Shown: one piece after another, positions 1 through 5,885 of the stretch
Numbering within the stretch: the first letter of the stretch is position 1
Layout of the letters: the number at the start of each line of letters is the position of its first letter
NCBI GenBank assembly: GCA_023417265.1
Contig: JAEZFY010000158.1
Span: forward strand, 1 to 5,887
Source: Actinomycetes bacterium
Lineage (GTDB): Bacteria > Actinomycetota > Acidimicrobiia > Acidimicrobiales > Ilumatobacteraceae
Direction of reading: 5' to 3'
Length of the DNA: 5,887 bases
Notes under the pieces: generated by a model
Told to the model about the DNA's origin: nothing
The model's input: only the letters and a program-made list of their open reading frames with translations
Database searches by the model: none
Made by a program: the position numbers and the translations under genes

Positions 1-53
1 GCATCGTACGCCACCGCGGCAAGATCGAATCGACGATCAACAACGCGCGCCGC
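1..53 (+). pseudogene. Fragment of a second Tag-type DNA-3-methyladenine glycosylase, cut by the window edge
   Basis: Reading from base 3, the plus strand encodes IVRHRGKIESTINNARR. This is the conserved internal Tag block following the 'DAG' motif; E. coli Tag has a very similar IIRHRGKI segment. It matches residues 116-132 of the complete minus-strand Tag in this window at 14 of 17 positions, and the underlying DNA is about 80% identical, so it is a related but distinct copy in opposite orientation. Tag homology stops near base 53. The frame stays open to a TAG at 186-188, but that stretch only runs antisense through the other tag gene. The C-terminal third, including the zinc-binding His and Cys, is therefore missing. 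It could be a truncated pseudogene, a rearrangement scar or a chimeric assembly joint; the 5' part lies outside the window. The homology is clear, the interpretation is not. Confidence 0.6.
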
Positions 54-70
54 GCCGGCGCCCGCGAACC

Positions 71-751
71 TCACGGAGCCGCCTCGACCTCGGCCGCCGC
101 GGCGAGCCGAGCGGCCTGCGCGAGGGGGCGGATCGTGCACCCGTCGAGGTGGTCGTTGACGAGACCCATCGCTTGCATGAAGGCGTAGACGGTGGTCGGC
201 CCGACGAACGACCAGCCGAGCCGTTTGAGCTGTTTGGACAGCGCGGTCGACACGTCGGTGGTGGCGGCCAGGCCGGTGGGCGCCGAGTCGGACAGATCGG
301 CGTGGGGCCAGAAGAACGCCGCCAGGGATCCGTGCTCGGCGACCATCTCGAGCGCTCGTTGGGCGTTGTTGATCGTCGAGCGGATCTTGCCGGCGTGGCG
401 CACGATCCCGGCGTCGCCGAGCAGCCGGTCGACATCGGCCTCACCGAACGCGGCGACCGTGGCGAGGTCGAAGCCGGCGAAGGCGGCCCGGAAGTTCTCG
501 CGCTTGCGCAGGATCGTCAGCCACGACAGGCCCGACTGGAACCCCTCGAGGCACAGCTTCTCGAACAGGCGCGTGTCGCTGTTGGTGCCGAACCCCCACT
601 CGGTGTCGTGGTAGGCGATGTAGTCGGGTGTCGAGGCGCCCCACCAGCAGCGCGAGATGCCGTCGTCGCCGACGACGCATTGACCGGGCCGGGCATCTGT
701 CGCCGGCGTCGTGCTCGCCATTCCCGCCGCTGCGCGTCCCGTGTCGGTCAC
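71..751 (-). CDS. tag: DNA-3-methyladenine glycosylase I (Tag)
   Basis: Base-excision repair enzyme that removes 3-methyladenine from alkylated DNA in the cytoplasm. The 226-residue product has the family blocks in order: CWWG (34-38), YIAYHDTEWG (44-53), LCLEGFQSGLSW (66-77), KRENFR (83-88), DAGIVRHAGKI (113-123), GWSFVGPTTVYAFMQAMG (179-196) and NDHLDGC (199-205). By comparison with E. coli Tag, Cys35, His48, His201 and Cys205 form the zinc site, and Glu69 and Trp77 line the methylbase pocket; all are present. It is longer than E. coli Tag (about 187 aa) through extra N-terminal (about 30 aa) and Ala-rich C-terminal residues. The start taken is GTG at 751, which has no Shine-Dalgarno but a TAGCGT hexamer 6 nt upstream, fitting leaderless initiation. 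An in-frame ATG at 721 (216 aa) is the alternative. It lies 49 nt downstream of the ligase gene on the same strand, so read-through is possible. It converges with a partial tag copy. Confidence 0.95.
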   Translation of the reverse strand: MTDTGRAAAGMASTTPATDARPGQCVVGDDGISRCWWGASTPDYIAYHDTEWGFGTNSDTRLFEKLCLEGFQSGLSWLTILRKRENFRAAFAGFDLATVAAFGEADVDRLLGDAGIVRHAGKIRSTINNAQRALEMVAEHGSLAAFFWPHADLSDSAPTGLAATTDVSTALSKQLKRLGWSFVGPTTVYAFMQAMGLVNDHLDGCTIRPLAQAARLAAAAEVEAAP

Positions 752-757
752 GCGGCA

Positions 758-763
758 ACGCTA
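758..763 (-). promoter_or_regulatory. Possible -10 box for leaderless tag transcription
   Basis: On the minus strand, TAGCGT (763 down to 758) fits the actinobacterial TANNNT -10 pattern. It is followed by exactly 6 nt and then the GTG start of tag, the spacing expected when transcription begins on the start codon. No convincing -35 box is seen 16-18 nt further upstream. The same TAGNNT + 6 nt + GTG layout occurs at paaA. It is a short motif, so chance is a real possibility. Confidence 0.35.
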
Positions 764-800
764 GGCGCGCGTGCGGCCGGAAGTGGTCCTGATCGACCCG

Positions 801-2288
801 TCAGCCGCGCAGCAGGGGCTTTTGCACCTTGCCCATCGCGTTGCGCGGTAGGGCGTCGACGAAGCGCACCTCACGCGGGCGCTTGTGGTGCGACAACGCG
901 GCCCCGACGTGCTCGATCAACTCCGTCGCGCTGACCGTGTCGGCGGCTACCACGAAGGCGACGATCCGCTCGCCGAGGTCATCGTCGGGCACACCCACGA
1001 CGGCGACCTCGGCGACGGCGGGGTGGCCGAGCAGGGCGGTCTCGACCTCGCCCGCGCCGACCTTGTAGCCGCCGCTCTTGATGATGTCGATCGACGCCCG
1101 TCCGACGATGCGGTGGAACCCGCCGGCGTCGATCACGGCCGCGTCGCCGGTGCGCCACCAGCCGTCGCTGGTGAACTCGGCGGCGGTGCGTTCGGGTTGA
1201 CCGAGGTATCCGGAGAACACGGTGGCCCCACGGATCTGCAGGCCGCCGATCGTGGCCCCGTCGGCGGCGAGGACGGCCCCGTCGTCGTCGACGAGCCGCG
1301 ACTCCACGCCGCTGATCGGGGTGCCCACCCAACCGGGCCGGCGCTCGCCGTCGTGGCGGGTGCTCAACGTGATCAGCGTCTCGGTCATCCCATAGCGCTC
1401 GAGCGGTGCGTGCCCGGTGAGGTGGACGAGCTGATCGAACACGGGCACCGGTAAGGCGGCACTGCCCGACACGAGCACCCGCGCGGCGGCCAGCGCCCGT
1501 GCCGCGTCCGGGGCGGCGACCACGCGCGACCACACGGTGGGCACACCGAAGAACATCGTCGCCCCGGCGGCGGCGGCTGCGGCGTAGCGCTCGGGCAGCG
1601 GCCGGCCGGTGTGCATCAGTCGCGAACCCACCCGCAGCGGCCCGAGCATCCCGAGGATCAGGCCGTGCACGTGGAACAGCGGCAGGCCGTGACACAGCGT
1701 GTCGGCAGGTGTCCAGCCCCACGCCTCGGCGAGCCCGTCGAGCCCGGCCGCGATCGCACGGTGCGGGATCACGGCACCCTTCGGCAATCCGGTCGTCCCC
1801 GACGTGTACATCACGAGCGCCGGCGACTCGGGATCGGGCCGAGCCGGGGTACGCCCGCCCGCACCGCTGACCGGGATCGGGACGCGGGGCAGGCCGACGT
1901 CGGGCCAGTCCGGGTCGCCGAGCACCAGTTCGGCCCCCGAGTCGCGCAGGATGTGCGCGCGTTCGCCAGGCCCGGCGTCGGCGGCGACCGGCACCACCGG
2001 CGTGCCCGAACGCAACCCGGCGACGACGCCGATCAACGTGTCGAGGGTGGGCGTGCCCGGCACGGCCACGCTCGCCGCGCCGGCGAACCGTTCGGCGAGC
2101 GCATCGGCGCGGCTCGCCAGCTCGGCCCACGACGAGGTTGCCCCGTCGACCGACACTGCGTCGGGATGATCACCGAACTCGCCCGTCAACGCCCGCAGCA
2201 CGGCGTCATCGTCGCCGTCCGTCGGTCCGGTCCGCAACTCGTCGTCGTGATACGCCCCTTCGCCTGGACGCCCGTAAATGTGTGTCAT
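801..2288 (-). CDS. AMP-forming acyl-CoA synthetase, MatB-like (malonyl/methylmalonyl-CoA synthetase family)
   Basis: ANL-superfamily adenylating enzyme that activates a carboxylate with ATP and joins it to CoA. Family motifs of the 495-aa product: P-loop YTSGTTGLPK (161-170), RYGMTET (298-304), RTGD (379-382), the hinge GRASIDIIKSGGYKVGAGEVE (396-416) and the C-terminal PRNAMGK (481-487), whose Lys487 is the expected catalytic lysine. The segments LPLFHVHGLILGMLGPLR (202-219), FGVPTVWSR (247-255) and VSGSAALP (273-280) closely resemble Streptomyces MatB; Arg255 falls where MatB uses an arginine to hold the second carboxylate of malonate. This favours a malonyl- or methylmalonyl-CoA synthetase, though the substrate is inferred. 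It is not PaaK-like. The ATG at 2288 has no Shine-Dalgarno and overlaps the probable paaA promoter; residues 1-29 are polar and unlike MatB N-termini, so a later start (for example GTG at 2201) is possible. It is divergent from paaA and 49 nt upstream of tag. Confidence 0.85.
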   Translation of the reverse strand: MTHIYGRPGEGAYHDDELRTGPTDGDDDAVLRALTGEFGDHPDAVSVDGATSSWAELASRADALAERFAGAASVAVPGTPTLDTLIGVVAGLRSGTPVVPVAADAGPGERAHILRDSGAELVLGDPDWPDVGLPRVPIPVSGAGGRTPARPDPESPALVMYTSGTTGLPKGAVIPHRAIAAGLDGLAEAWGWTPADTLCHGLPLFHVHGLILGMLGPLRVGSRLMHTGRPLPERYAAAAAAGATMFFGVPTVWSRVVAAPDAARALAAARVLVSGSAALPVPVFDQLVHLTGHAPLERYGMTETLITLSTRHDGERRPGWVGTPISGVESRLVDDDGAVLAADGATIGGLQIRGATVFSGYLGQPERTAAEFTSDGWWRTGDAAVIDAGGFHRIVGRASIDIIKSGGYKVGAGEVETALLGHPAVAEVAVVGVPDDDLGERIVAFVVAADTVSATELIEHVGAALSHHKRPREVRFVDALPRNAMGKVQKPLLRG

Positions 2289-2293
2289 AGGAT
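2265..2293 (+). promoter_or_regulatory. Probable leaderless promoter of the paaABCDE operon
   Basis: TGGACG at 2265-2270 matches TTGACA at four of six positions. It is followed by a 17-nt spacer and TAGGAT at 2288-2293, which fits the TANNNT -10 pattern. Six bases later is the GTG of paaA at 2300, so transcription would begin at or next to the start codon. The spacer contains an AT-rich run (gtaaatgtgtgtcata, 2274-2289) that stands out in this GC-rich sequence. AGGA at 2289-2292 could instead act as a Shine-Dalgarno 7 nt before GTG. The element overlaps the first codons of the divergent ligase ORF. No clear palindromic operator for a PaaR- or PaaX-type repressor is visible. Confidence 0.5.
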
Positions 2294-2299
2294 GGTGCG

Positions 2300-3319
2300 G
2301 TGACGCCGCCCGACCCGACCGCGCCCCCGTCCGCGCCCCCGACCGCCGCTGCCGATCGAGGCGACTCCCGGTCCGAGGACGACGCCCGCCAGCAGCATTT
2401 CGACGCGCTGATCGACGCCGACGCCCGGATCGAACCCACCGACTGGATGCCCGACGACTACCGCCAGTCGCTGATCCGCCAAGTCGCCCAGCACGCCCAC
2501 TCCGAGATCATCGGCATGCAACCCGAAGGTGCCTGGCTCACCCGTGCGCCCTCGCTGCGCCGCAAGGCGATCCTCACCGCCAAGGTGCAGGACGAAGCCG
2601 GGCACGGGTTGTACTTGTACGGGGCGACCGAGACGCTCGGTGTCGACCGGGCCGAGCTACTCGACCGGCTCCACACCGGCCGCCAGAAGTACTCGTCGAT
2701 CTTCAACTATCCCACCCCGACCTGGGCCGACGTCGGCGCGATCGGTTGGCTCGTCGACGGCGCCGCGATCATGAACCAGGTGCCCCTGTGCCGCTGCTCC
2801 TACGGGCCGTACGGGCGAGCGATGGTGCGGATCTGCAAGGAGGAGTCGTTCCATCAACGCCAGGGATTCCAGATCATGTTGACGCTGGCCAACGGCACGC
2901 CTGCCCAGCGCGAGATGGCGCAGGGTGCGCTCGATCGCTGGTGGTGGCCGACGCTGATGATGTTCGGCCCGCCTGACGCGGCGTCGGTCCACGGCAGCCG
3001 CTCGATGCGGTGGGGCATCAAGCGCTTCGGCAACGACGAGTTGCGGCAGCGCTTCGTCGACGCCACCGTGCCGCAAGCCGAACTGCTCGGGCTGACGATC
3101 CCCGACCCCGAGTTGCGCTACGACGCCACCACCGAGCACTGGGTGACCGGCCCGATCGACTGGGACGAATTCGCCCGCGTGGTCGGCGGCGACGGCCCGT
3201 GCAACGCCGAGCGGATGGCCGTCCGCCGGGCTGCCCACGCCGACGGCGCGTGGGTGCGCGCGGCGGCCACCGCGTACGCGGCCAAGCGCGCCGCCGCGCG
3301 GGCCGAGGCCGCCGCGTGA
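2300..3319 (+). CDS. paaA: 1,2-phenylacetyl-CoA epoxidase, catalytic subunit PaaA
   Basis: Di-iron oxygenase subunit that inserts one oxygen atom into the ring of phenylacetyl-CoA to give the 1,2-epoxide. The 339-aa product is near-collinear with E. coli PaaA from residue 34 on: IEPTDWMPDDYR (44-55), HAHSEIIGM (65-73), KVQDEAGHGLYLY (95-107), KYSSIFNYPT (130-139), IGWLVDGAAIMNQV (148-161), ICKEESFHQRQGF (178-190) and NDELRQRFVD (245-254). Predicted iron ligands are Glu69, Glu99 and His102, with Asp153 and the EESFH motif (181-185) from the second half-site, all intact. The N-terminus has about 27 extra Pro/Ala-rich residues compared with E. coli, and no ATG or GTG occurs in frame nearer the conserved core, so GTG at 2300 is the natural start. 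It is the first gene of the operon and overlaps paaB by 4 nt. Confidence 0.97.
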   Translation: MTPPDPTAPPSAPPTAAADRGDSRSEDDARQQHFDALIDADARIEPTDWMPDDYRQSLIRQVAQHAHSEIIGMQPEGAWLTRAPSLRRKAILTAKVQDEAGHGLYLYGATETLGVDRAELLDRLHTGRQKYSSIFNYPTPTWADVGAIGWLVDGAAIMNQVPLCRCSYGPYGRAMVRICKEESFHQRQGFQIMLTLANGTPAQREMAQGALDRWWWPTLMMFGPPDAASVHGSRSMRWGIKRFGNDELRQRFVDATVPQAELLGLTIPDPELRYDATTEHWVTGPIDWDEFARVVGGDGPCNAERMAVRRAAHADGAWVRAAATAYAAKRAAARAEAAA

Positions 3320-3621
3320 CCGACCTCGCCGCGCCGAGCAGCGCCAACTGGCCGCTGTGGGAGGTGTTCGTGCGCGCCCGCCGCGGGGTCAGCCACGTCC
3401 ACGCCGGCACCGTCCACGCACCCGACGCCGAACTCGCCCTGCAGCACGCCCGCGACCTGTTCACGCGGCGCTCCGAAGGCGTCAGCTTGTGGGTCGTGCG
3501 GGCCACCGACATCACGGCCAGTAACCCCGACGACCGCGGCGCCCTGTTCGACCCGGCGCGCGACAAGACGTTCCGCCACCCCACCGACTTCGAGCTCCCC
3601 GACGAAGTCGCCAACATGTGA
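3316..3621 (+). CDS. paaB: 1,2-phenylacetyl-CoA epoxidase, subunit PaaB
   Basis: Small subunit of the epoxidase; in the studied enzyme PaaB bridges PaaA-PaaC heterodimers and is needed for activity, with no catalytic centre of its own. The product is 101 aa, compared with about 95 in E. coli, and shows the family blocks WPLWEVFVRARRGVSHVH (12-29), TRRSEGVSLWVVRA (50-63), the ITASNPDDRG segment (66-75) and DKTFRHPTDFELP (83-95). The start is GTG at 3316, which forms a GTGA overlap with the paaA stop and is preceded by GAGG (3305-3308) at 7-nt spacing; the frame is open far upstream inside paaA, so the overlap and ribosome site decide the start. The stop TGA (3619-3621) shares its last base with an out-of-frame ATG that opens a four-codon mini-ORF before paaC. 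Confidence 0.96.
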   Translation: MTDLAAPSSANWPLWEVFVRARRGVSHVHAGTVHAPDAELALQHARDLFTRRSEGVSLWVVRATDITASNPDDRGALFDPARDKTFRHPTDFELPDEVANM

Positions 3622-3635
3622 TGGCGCCCTGCTGA
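3621..3635 (+). other. Four-codon mini-ORF (MAPC) bridging paaB and paaC
   Basis: ATG at 3621 overlaps the paaB stop as TGATG. It encodes Met-Ala-Pro-Cys and ends in TGA (3633-3635), which again overlaps the paaC ATG as TGATG. This could let terminating ribosomes step from paaB to paaC. Equally, one extra base in the CCC run (3627-3629) would read MAPLLMPLVDE, an N-terminally extended PaaC, so the mini-ORF may be the trace of a single-base deletion or sequencing error. Confidence 0.35.
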
Positions 3636-4297
3636 TGCCGCTCGTCGACGAGGTGCTGCGCCACGGCGACCGGGCCCTGATTCTCGCCCAACGCCTGCTC
3701 GAACAGGTCGCCCACGCCCCCGAGATCGAGGAGGACATGGCGCTCGCCAACATCGCCCTCGACCTGCTCGGCCAAGCCCGGGCGCTGTACACGTGGGCAG
3801 GCACGCTCGACGGGTCCGGCAACGGCGAGGACCACTACGCCTACTGGCGCGACGCCGACGAGTTCACCAGTCCGCTGCTGGTCGAGCAGCCCGCTGACGA
3901 CTTCGCCCACGTCATCGTGCGCCAGTACCTGCACGACGAGTTCGCGCTCGCCTACTGGCAACACAGCGAGTGGGAGCTCGCCGGCAAAGCGGTCAAGGAG
4001 ACCGCCTACCACCGGCGCCACTCGCAGGCGTGGGTCGTGCGGCTCGGCGACGGAACCGACGAGAGCCACCGGCGCGCACAAGCCGCGCTCGACGCCCTGT
4101 GGCCGTTCGCCGACGAGCTGTTCGCCGGGTCGCAGGCGCTGCGCCCGGAGTGGGACGCGGCCGTGACGGCCACGCTCGCCGAGGCGACGCTGACGCTGCC
4201 GCGCGTGCTCCCGGCCGAGCCGGTGCACGAACACCTCCCCGGCATCCTCGCCGAACTGCAATCGGTCGCCCGCACCCACCCCGGAGCGACGTGGTGA
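3635..4297 (+). CDS. paaC: 1,2-phenylacetyl-CoA epoxidase, structural subunit PaaC
   Basis: Ferritin-like partner of PaaA that stabilises the catalytic subunit and is not thought to carry a working di-iron centre. The 220-aa product aligns along its length with E. coli PaaC (248 aa): LRHGDRALILAQRL (8-21), APEIEEDMALANIALDLLGQ (28-47), LLVEQPADDFAHVIVRQY (81-98), AVKETAYHRRHSQAWVVRLG (119-138) and the end VHEHLPGILAELQ (197-209) with terminal Trp220. The length difference comes from short deletions around residues 163-172 and 190-197, not truncation. ATG at 3635 is 13 nt after the paaB stop, lacks a clear Shine-Dalgarno and is reached through a TGATG overlap with a four-codon mini-ORF. A start at 3621 would be out of frame in the sequence as given. 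The stop overlaps paaD as GTGA. Confidence 0.96.
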   Translation: MPLVDEVLRHGDRALILAQRLLEQVAHAPEIEEDMALANIALDLLGQARALYTWAGTLDGSGNGEDHYAYWRDADEFTSPLLVEQPADDFAHVIVRQYLHDEFALAYWQHSEWELAGKAVKETAYHRRHSQAWVVRLGDGTDESHRRAQAALDALWPFADELFAGSQALRPEWDAAVTATLAEATLTLPRVLPAEPVHEHLPGILAELQSVARTHPGATW

Positions 4298-4761
4298 CGC
4301 CGCCGGCCGGGCAGGCGACCGATCGCGCCACGACACTCACCGAACAAGTACACGACGTGCCCGACCCGGAGCTGCCCCACGTCACGATCGGCGACCTCGG
4401 CATCGTCCGATCCGTTGCGGTCGCGGGCCAGGTGGCACGCGTCGTGTTGACCCCCACCTACAGCGGCTGCCCGGCGACCGAGCAGATCGCCGACGACGTC
4501 GCCGCTGCAGTCCGTGCTGCCGGGTTCGAGCCGATCGTGACGACCGTGCTCGCCCCGGCCTGGACGACCGAGTGGGTCACGCCCCGCGGTCGGGCCCGGC
4601 TGGCCGCCGCTGGCATCGCCCCACCCGGCGAGATCGTCGCCTGCCCACGCTGCGATTCGCAGCTCGTGCGGCCCGTCGCACACTTCGGCAGCACCGCCTG
4701 CAAGGCGCTGTACACGTGCCAGGCGTGCCGCGAACCGTTCGAACGCTTCAAGCCGATCTGA
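4294..4761 (+). CDS. paaD: PaaD, Fe-S assembly factor of the phenylacetyl-CoA epoxidase system
   Basis: MIP18/DUF59-family protein with a C-terminal zinc-ribbon-like extension, characteristic of PaaD. It is encoded with the epoxidase and is thought to help mature the Fe-S cluster, most likely that of PaaE; it is not part of the purified oxygenase complex. In the 155-aa product the DUF59 part covers about residues 13-95, with VPDPELPHVTIGDLGIV (22-38) and the TPTYSGCPA motif (53-61) containing Cys59. The extension has CPRC (117-120), Cys136 in STACKALY and CQAC (142-145), ending in REPFERFKPI as in other PaaD proteins. Of two adjacent GTG codons (4291, 4294), the second gives the GTGA overlap with paaC and a GGAG (4283-4286) at 7-nt spacing, so it is preferred. 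The stop overlaps paaE as TGATG. Confidence 0.95.
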   Translation: MTPPAGQATDRATTLTEQVHDVPDPELPHVTIGDLGIVRSVAVAGQVARVVLTPTYSGCPATEQIADDVAAAVRAAGFEPIVTTVLAPAWTTEWVTPRGRARLAAAGIAPPGEIVACPRCDSQLVRPVAHFGSTACKALYTCQACREPFERFKPI

Positions 4762-5855
4762 TGGCTGCGACGCCACGGCAAACGTTCGAGCGGCTCGTCG
4801 TCACGACGGTCGAGCACGACCCGCACGACTGCGTGCTCGTCACGTTCGACACGTCGGGCAACGCCGACCGCTTCGCGTTCACGCACGGCCAACACGTCAA
4901 CCTGCGCCGCCACTTCGACACCGACGGCGGACCGGTCGACGTGCGTCGCAGCTACTCGATCTGCTCGACCGCCCCCGATGGCGGATTGCGGATCGCGATC
5001 CGCGAAGTGCCGGGCGGGGTGTTCTCGACGTGGGCCACCCGCGAGCTGCAACCCGGCGACGAGGTGGAGGTGAGCCCGCCGGCCGGACACTTCACGCACA
5101 CGCTCGAGCCGGCGGTCGGGCGCACGTACTCGCTGTTCGCCGCCGGATCGGGTATCACCCCGCTGTACTCGGTGGCCGCCACCGTGCTCGCCACCGAACC
5201 GCTCAGCCGCGTGTCGCTGGTGTACGTCAATCGCAGCGCCCGCACGACGATGCTCGTCGACGACCTCGAGGACCTCCGCGACCGCTACCTCGGCCGGTTC
5301 GCGATCAGCTACGTGTTCACGCGCGAACAGTCCGACAGCGCAGTGCTGTCGGGGCGACCCGACCGGGCCCACCTCGACGCCCTGATCGCGGCCCGCCTGC
5401 TGCCCGCCGACGCCGACCACGTGTACCTCTGCGGGCCGATCGAGCTCACCGACCTGGCACGCACGGCGCTGCTCGCCGCCGGCACCCCATCCGAACGGAT
5501 CCACCGCGAGATCTTCACCACCAAGCAGCAGGGCATGGTGACGCTCACCCCACAGGCGGTCACGGCGACCTCGGTGGTGATCGCCAGCGGCACGGCGACC
5601 CTGCACGGCCGGGCGACCGAGTTCGAGATGTACGCCGGCGACACGGTGCTCGACGCCGTTCAGCGGGTGCGCCCCGACGCCCCGTTCGCATGCCGCAGCG
5701 GCGTCTGTTCGACCTGCCAGGCGGTGGTGGTCGACGGCACGGTCGACATGGCGGTCAACTACGGCCTCACCCCCGACGAGGTCGAGCGCGGCTACGTCCT
5801 GACCTGCCAGGCCACCCCCACCTCCCCCACCGTCACCCTCGACTTCGACGCCTGA
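4761..5855 (+). CDS. paaE: 1,2-phenylacetyl-CoA epoxidase, reductase subunit PaaE
   Basis: Electron-transfer subunit that takes electrons from NADPH through FAD and a 2Fe-2S cluster to the PaaA di-iron site. The 364-aa product has three domains: an FAD-binding barrel (about 8-115) with the flavin motif RRSYSICS (62-69); a nucleotide-binding domain (about 120-255) with AAGSGITP (127-134) and YLCGP (222-226); and a C-terminal plant-type ferredoxin domain (about 270-364) with cluster ligands Cys311, Cys316, Cys319 (CRSGVCSTC) and Cys349 (LTCQ). All four cysteines are present and the length is usual for PaaE (about 356 in E. coli). ATG at 4761 shares its A with the paaD stop, pointing to translational coupling. 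It is the last gene of the operon that can be seen; only 32 nt follow before the window ends. Confidence 0.97.
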   Translation: MAATPRQTFERLVVTTVEHDPHDCVLVTFDTSGNADRFAFTHGQHVNLRRHFDTDGGPVDVRRSYSICSTAPDGGLRIAIREVPGGVFSTWATRELQPGDEVEVSPPAGHFTHTLEPAVGRTYSLFAAGSGITPLYSVAATVLATEPLSRVSLVYVNRSARTTMLVDDLEDLRDRYLGRFAISYVFTREQSDSAVLSGRPDRAHLDALIAARLLPADADHVYLCGPIELTDLARTALLAAGTPSERIHREIFTTKQQGMVTLTPQAVTATSVVIASGTATLHGRATEFEMYAGDTVLDAVQRVRPDAPFACRSGVCSTCQAVVVDGTVDMAVNYGLTPDEVERGYVLTCQATPTSPTVTLDFDA

Positions 5856-5868
5856 TCCCCGCGCGCCC

Positions 5869-5885
5869 CGGACGCGGCCCGTCCG
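5869..5885 (+). terminator. Possible GC hairpin downstream of paaE
   Basis: CGGACG (5869-5874) and CGTCCG (5880-5885) are perfectly complementary around a 5-nt loop, 13 nt after the paaE stop. No T-run can be seen because the window ends two bases later. Such a 6-bp stem is not rare by chance in sequence this GC-rich, so the call is tentative. Confidence 0.2.

Noticed and set aside
752..800. Small gene, RNA or terminator between the ligase gene and tag
   Set aside because: Apart from the possible -10 hexamer, the 49 bp show no strong hairpin, T-run or coding signal.
149..934. Plus-strand open frame opposite tag
   Set aside because: It is antisense to the intact tag gene and runs past it into the ligase gene; it has no conserved motifs and is explained by GC-rich codon bias.
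979..2130. Long minus-strand frame inside the ligase gene
   Set aside because: It is a +1-type shadow of the ligase reading frame, extremely Arg-rich, with no family motifs; the ligase frame holds all ANL motifs.
801..2288. Ligase as PaaK (phenylacetate-CoA ligase)
   Set aside because: Length and motifs match the MatB branch of ANL enzymes; the shorter PaaK architecture is not seen.
2271..2299. Palindromic operator for a PaaR/PaaX-type regulator
   Set aside because: The AT-rich stretch contains no convincing inverted repeat; atgtgtgtcat is not self-complementary.
4458..5606. Long antisense open frame (382 codons) opposite paaD and paaE
   Set aside because: It lies antisense to clearly conserved genes, has an Arg/Val/Gly/His-rich composition typical of GC-rich shadow frames, and shows no recognisable domain.
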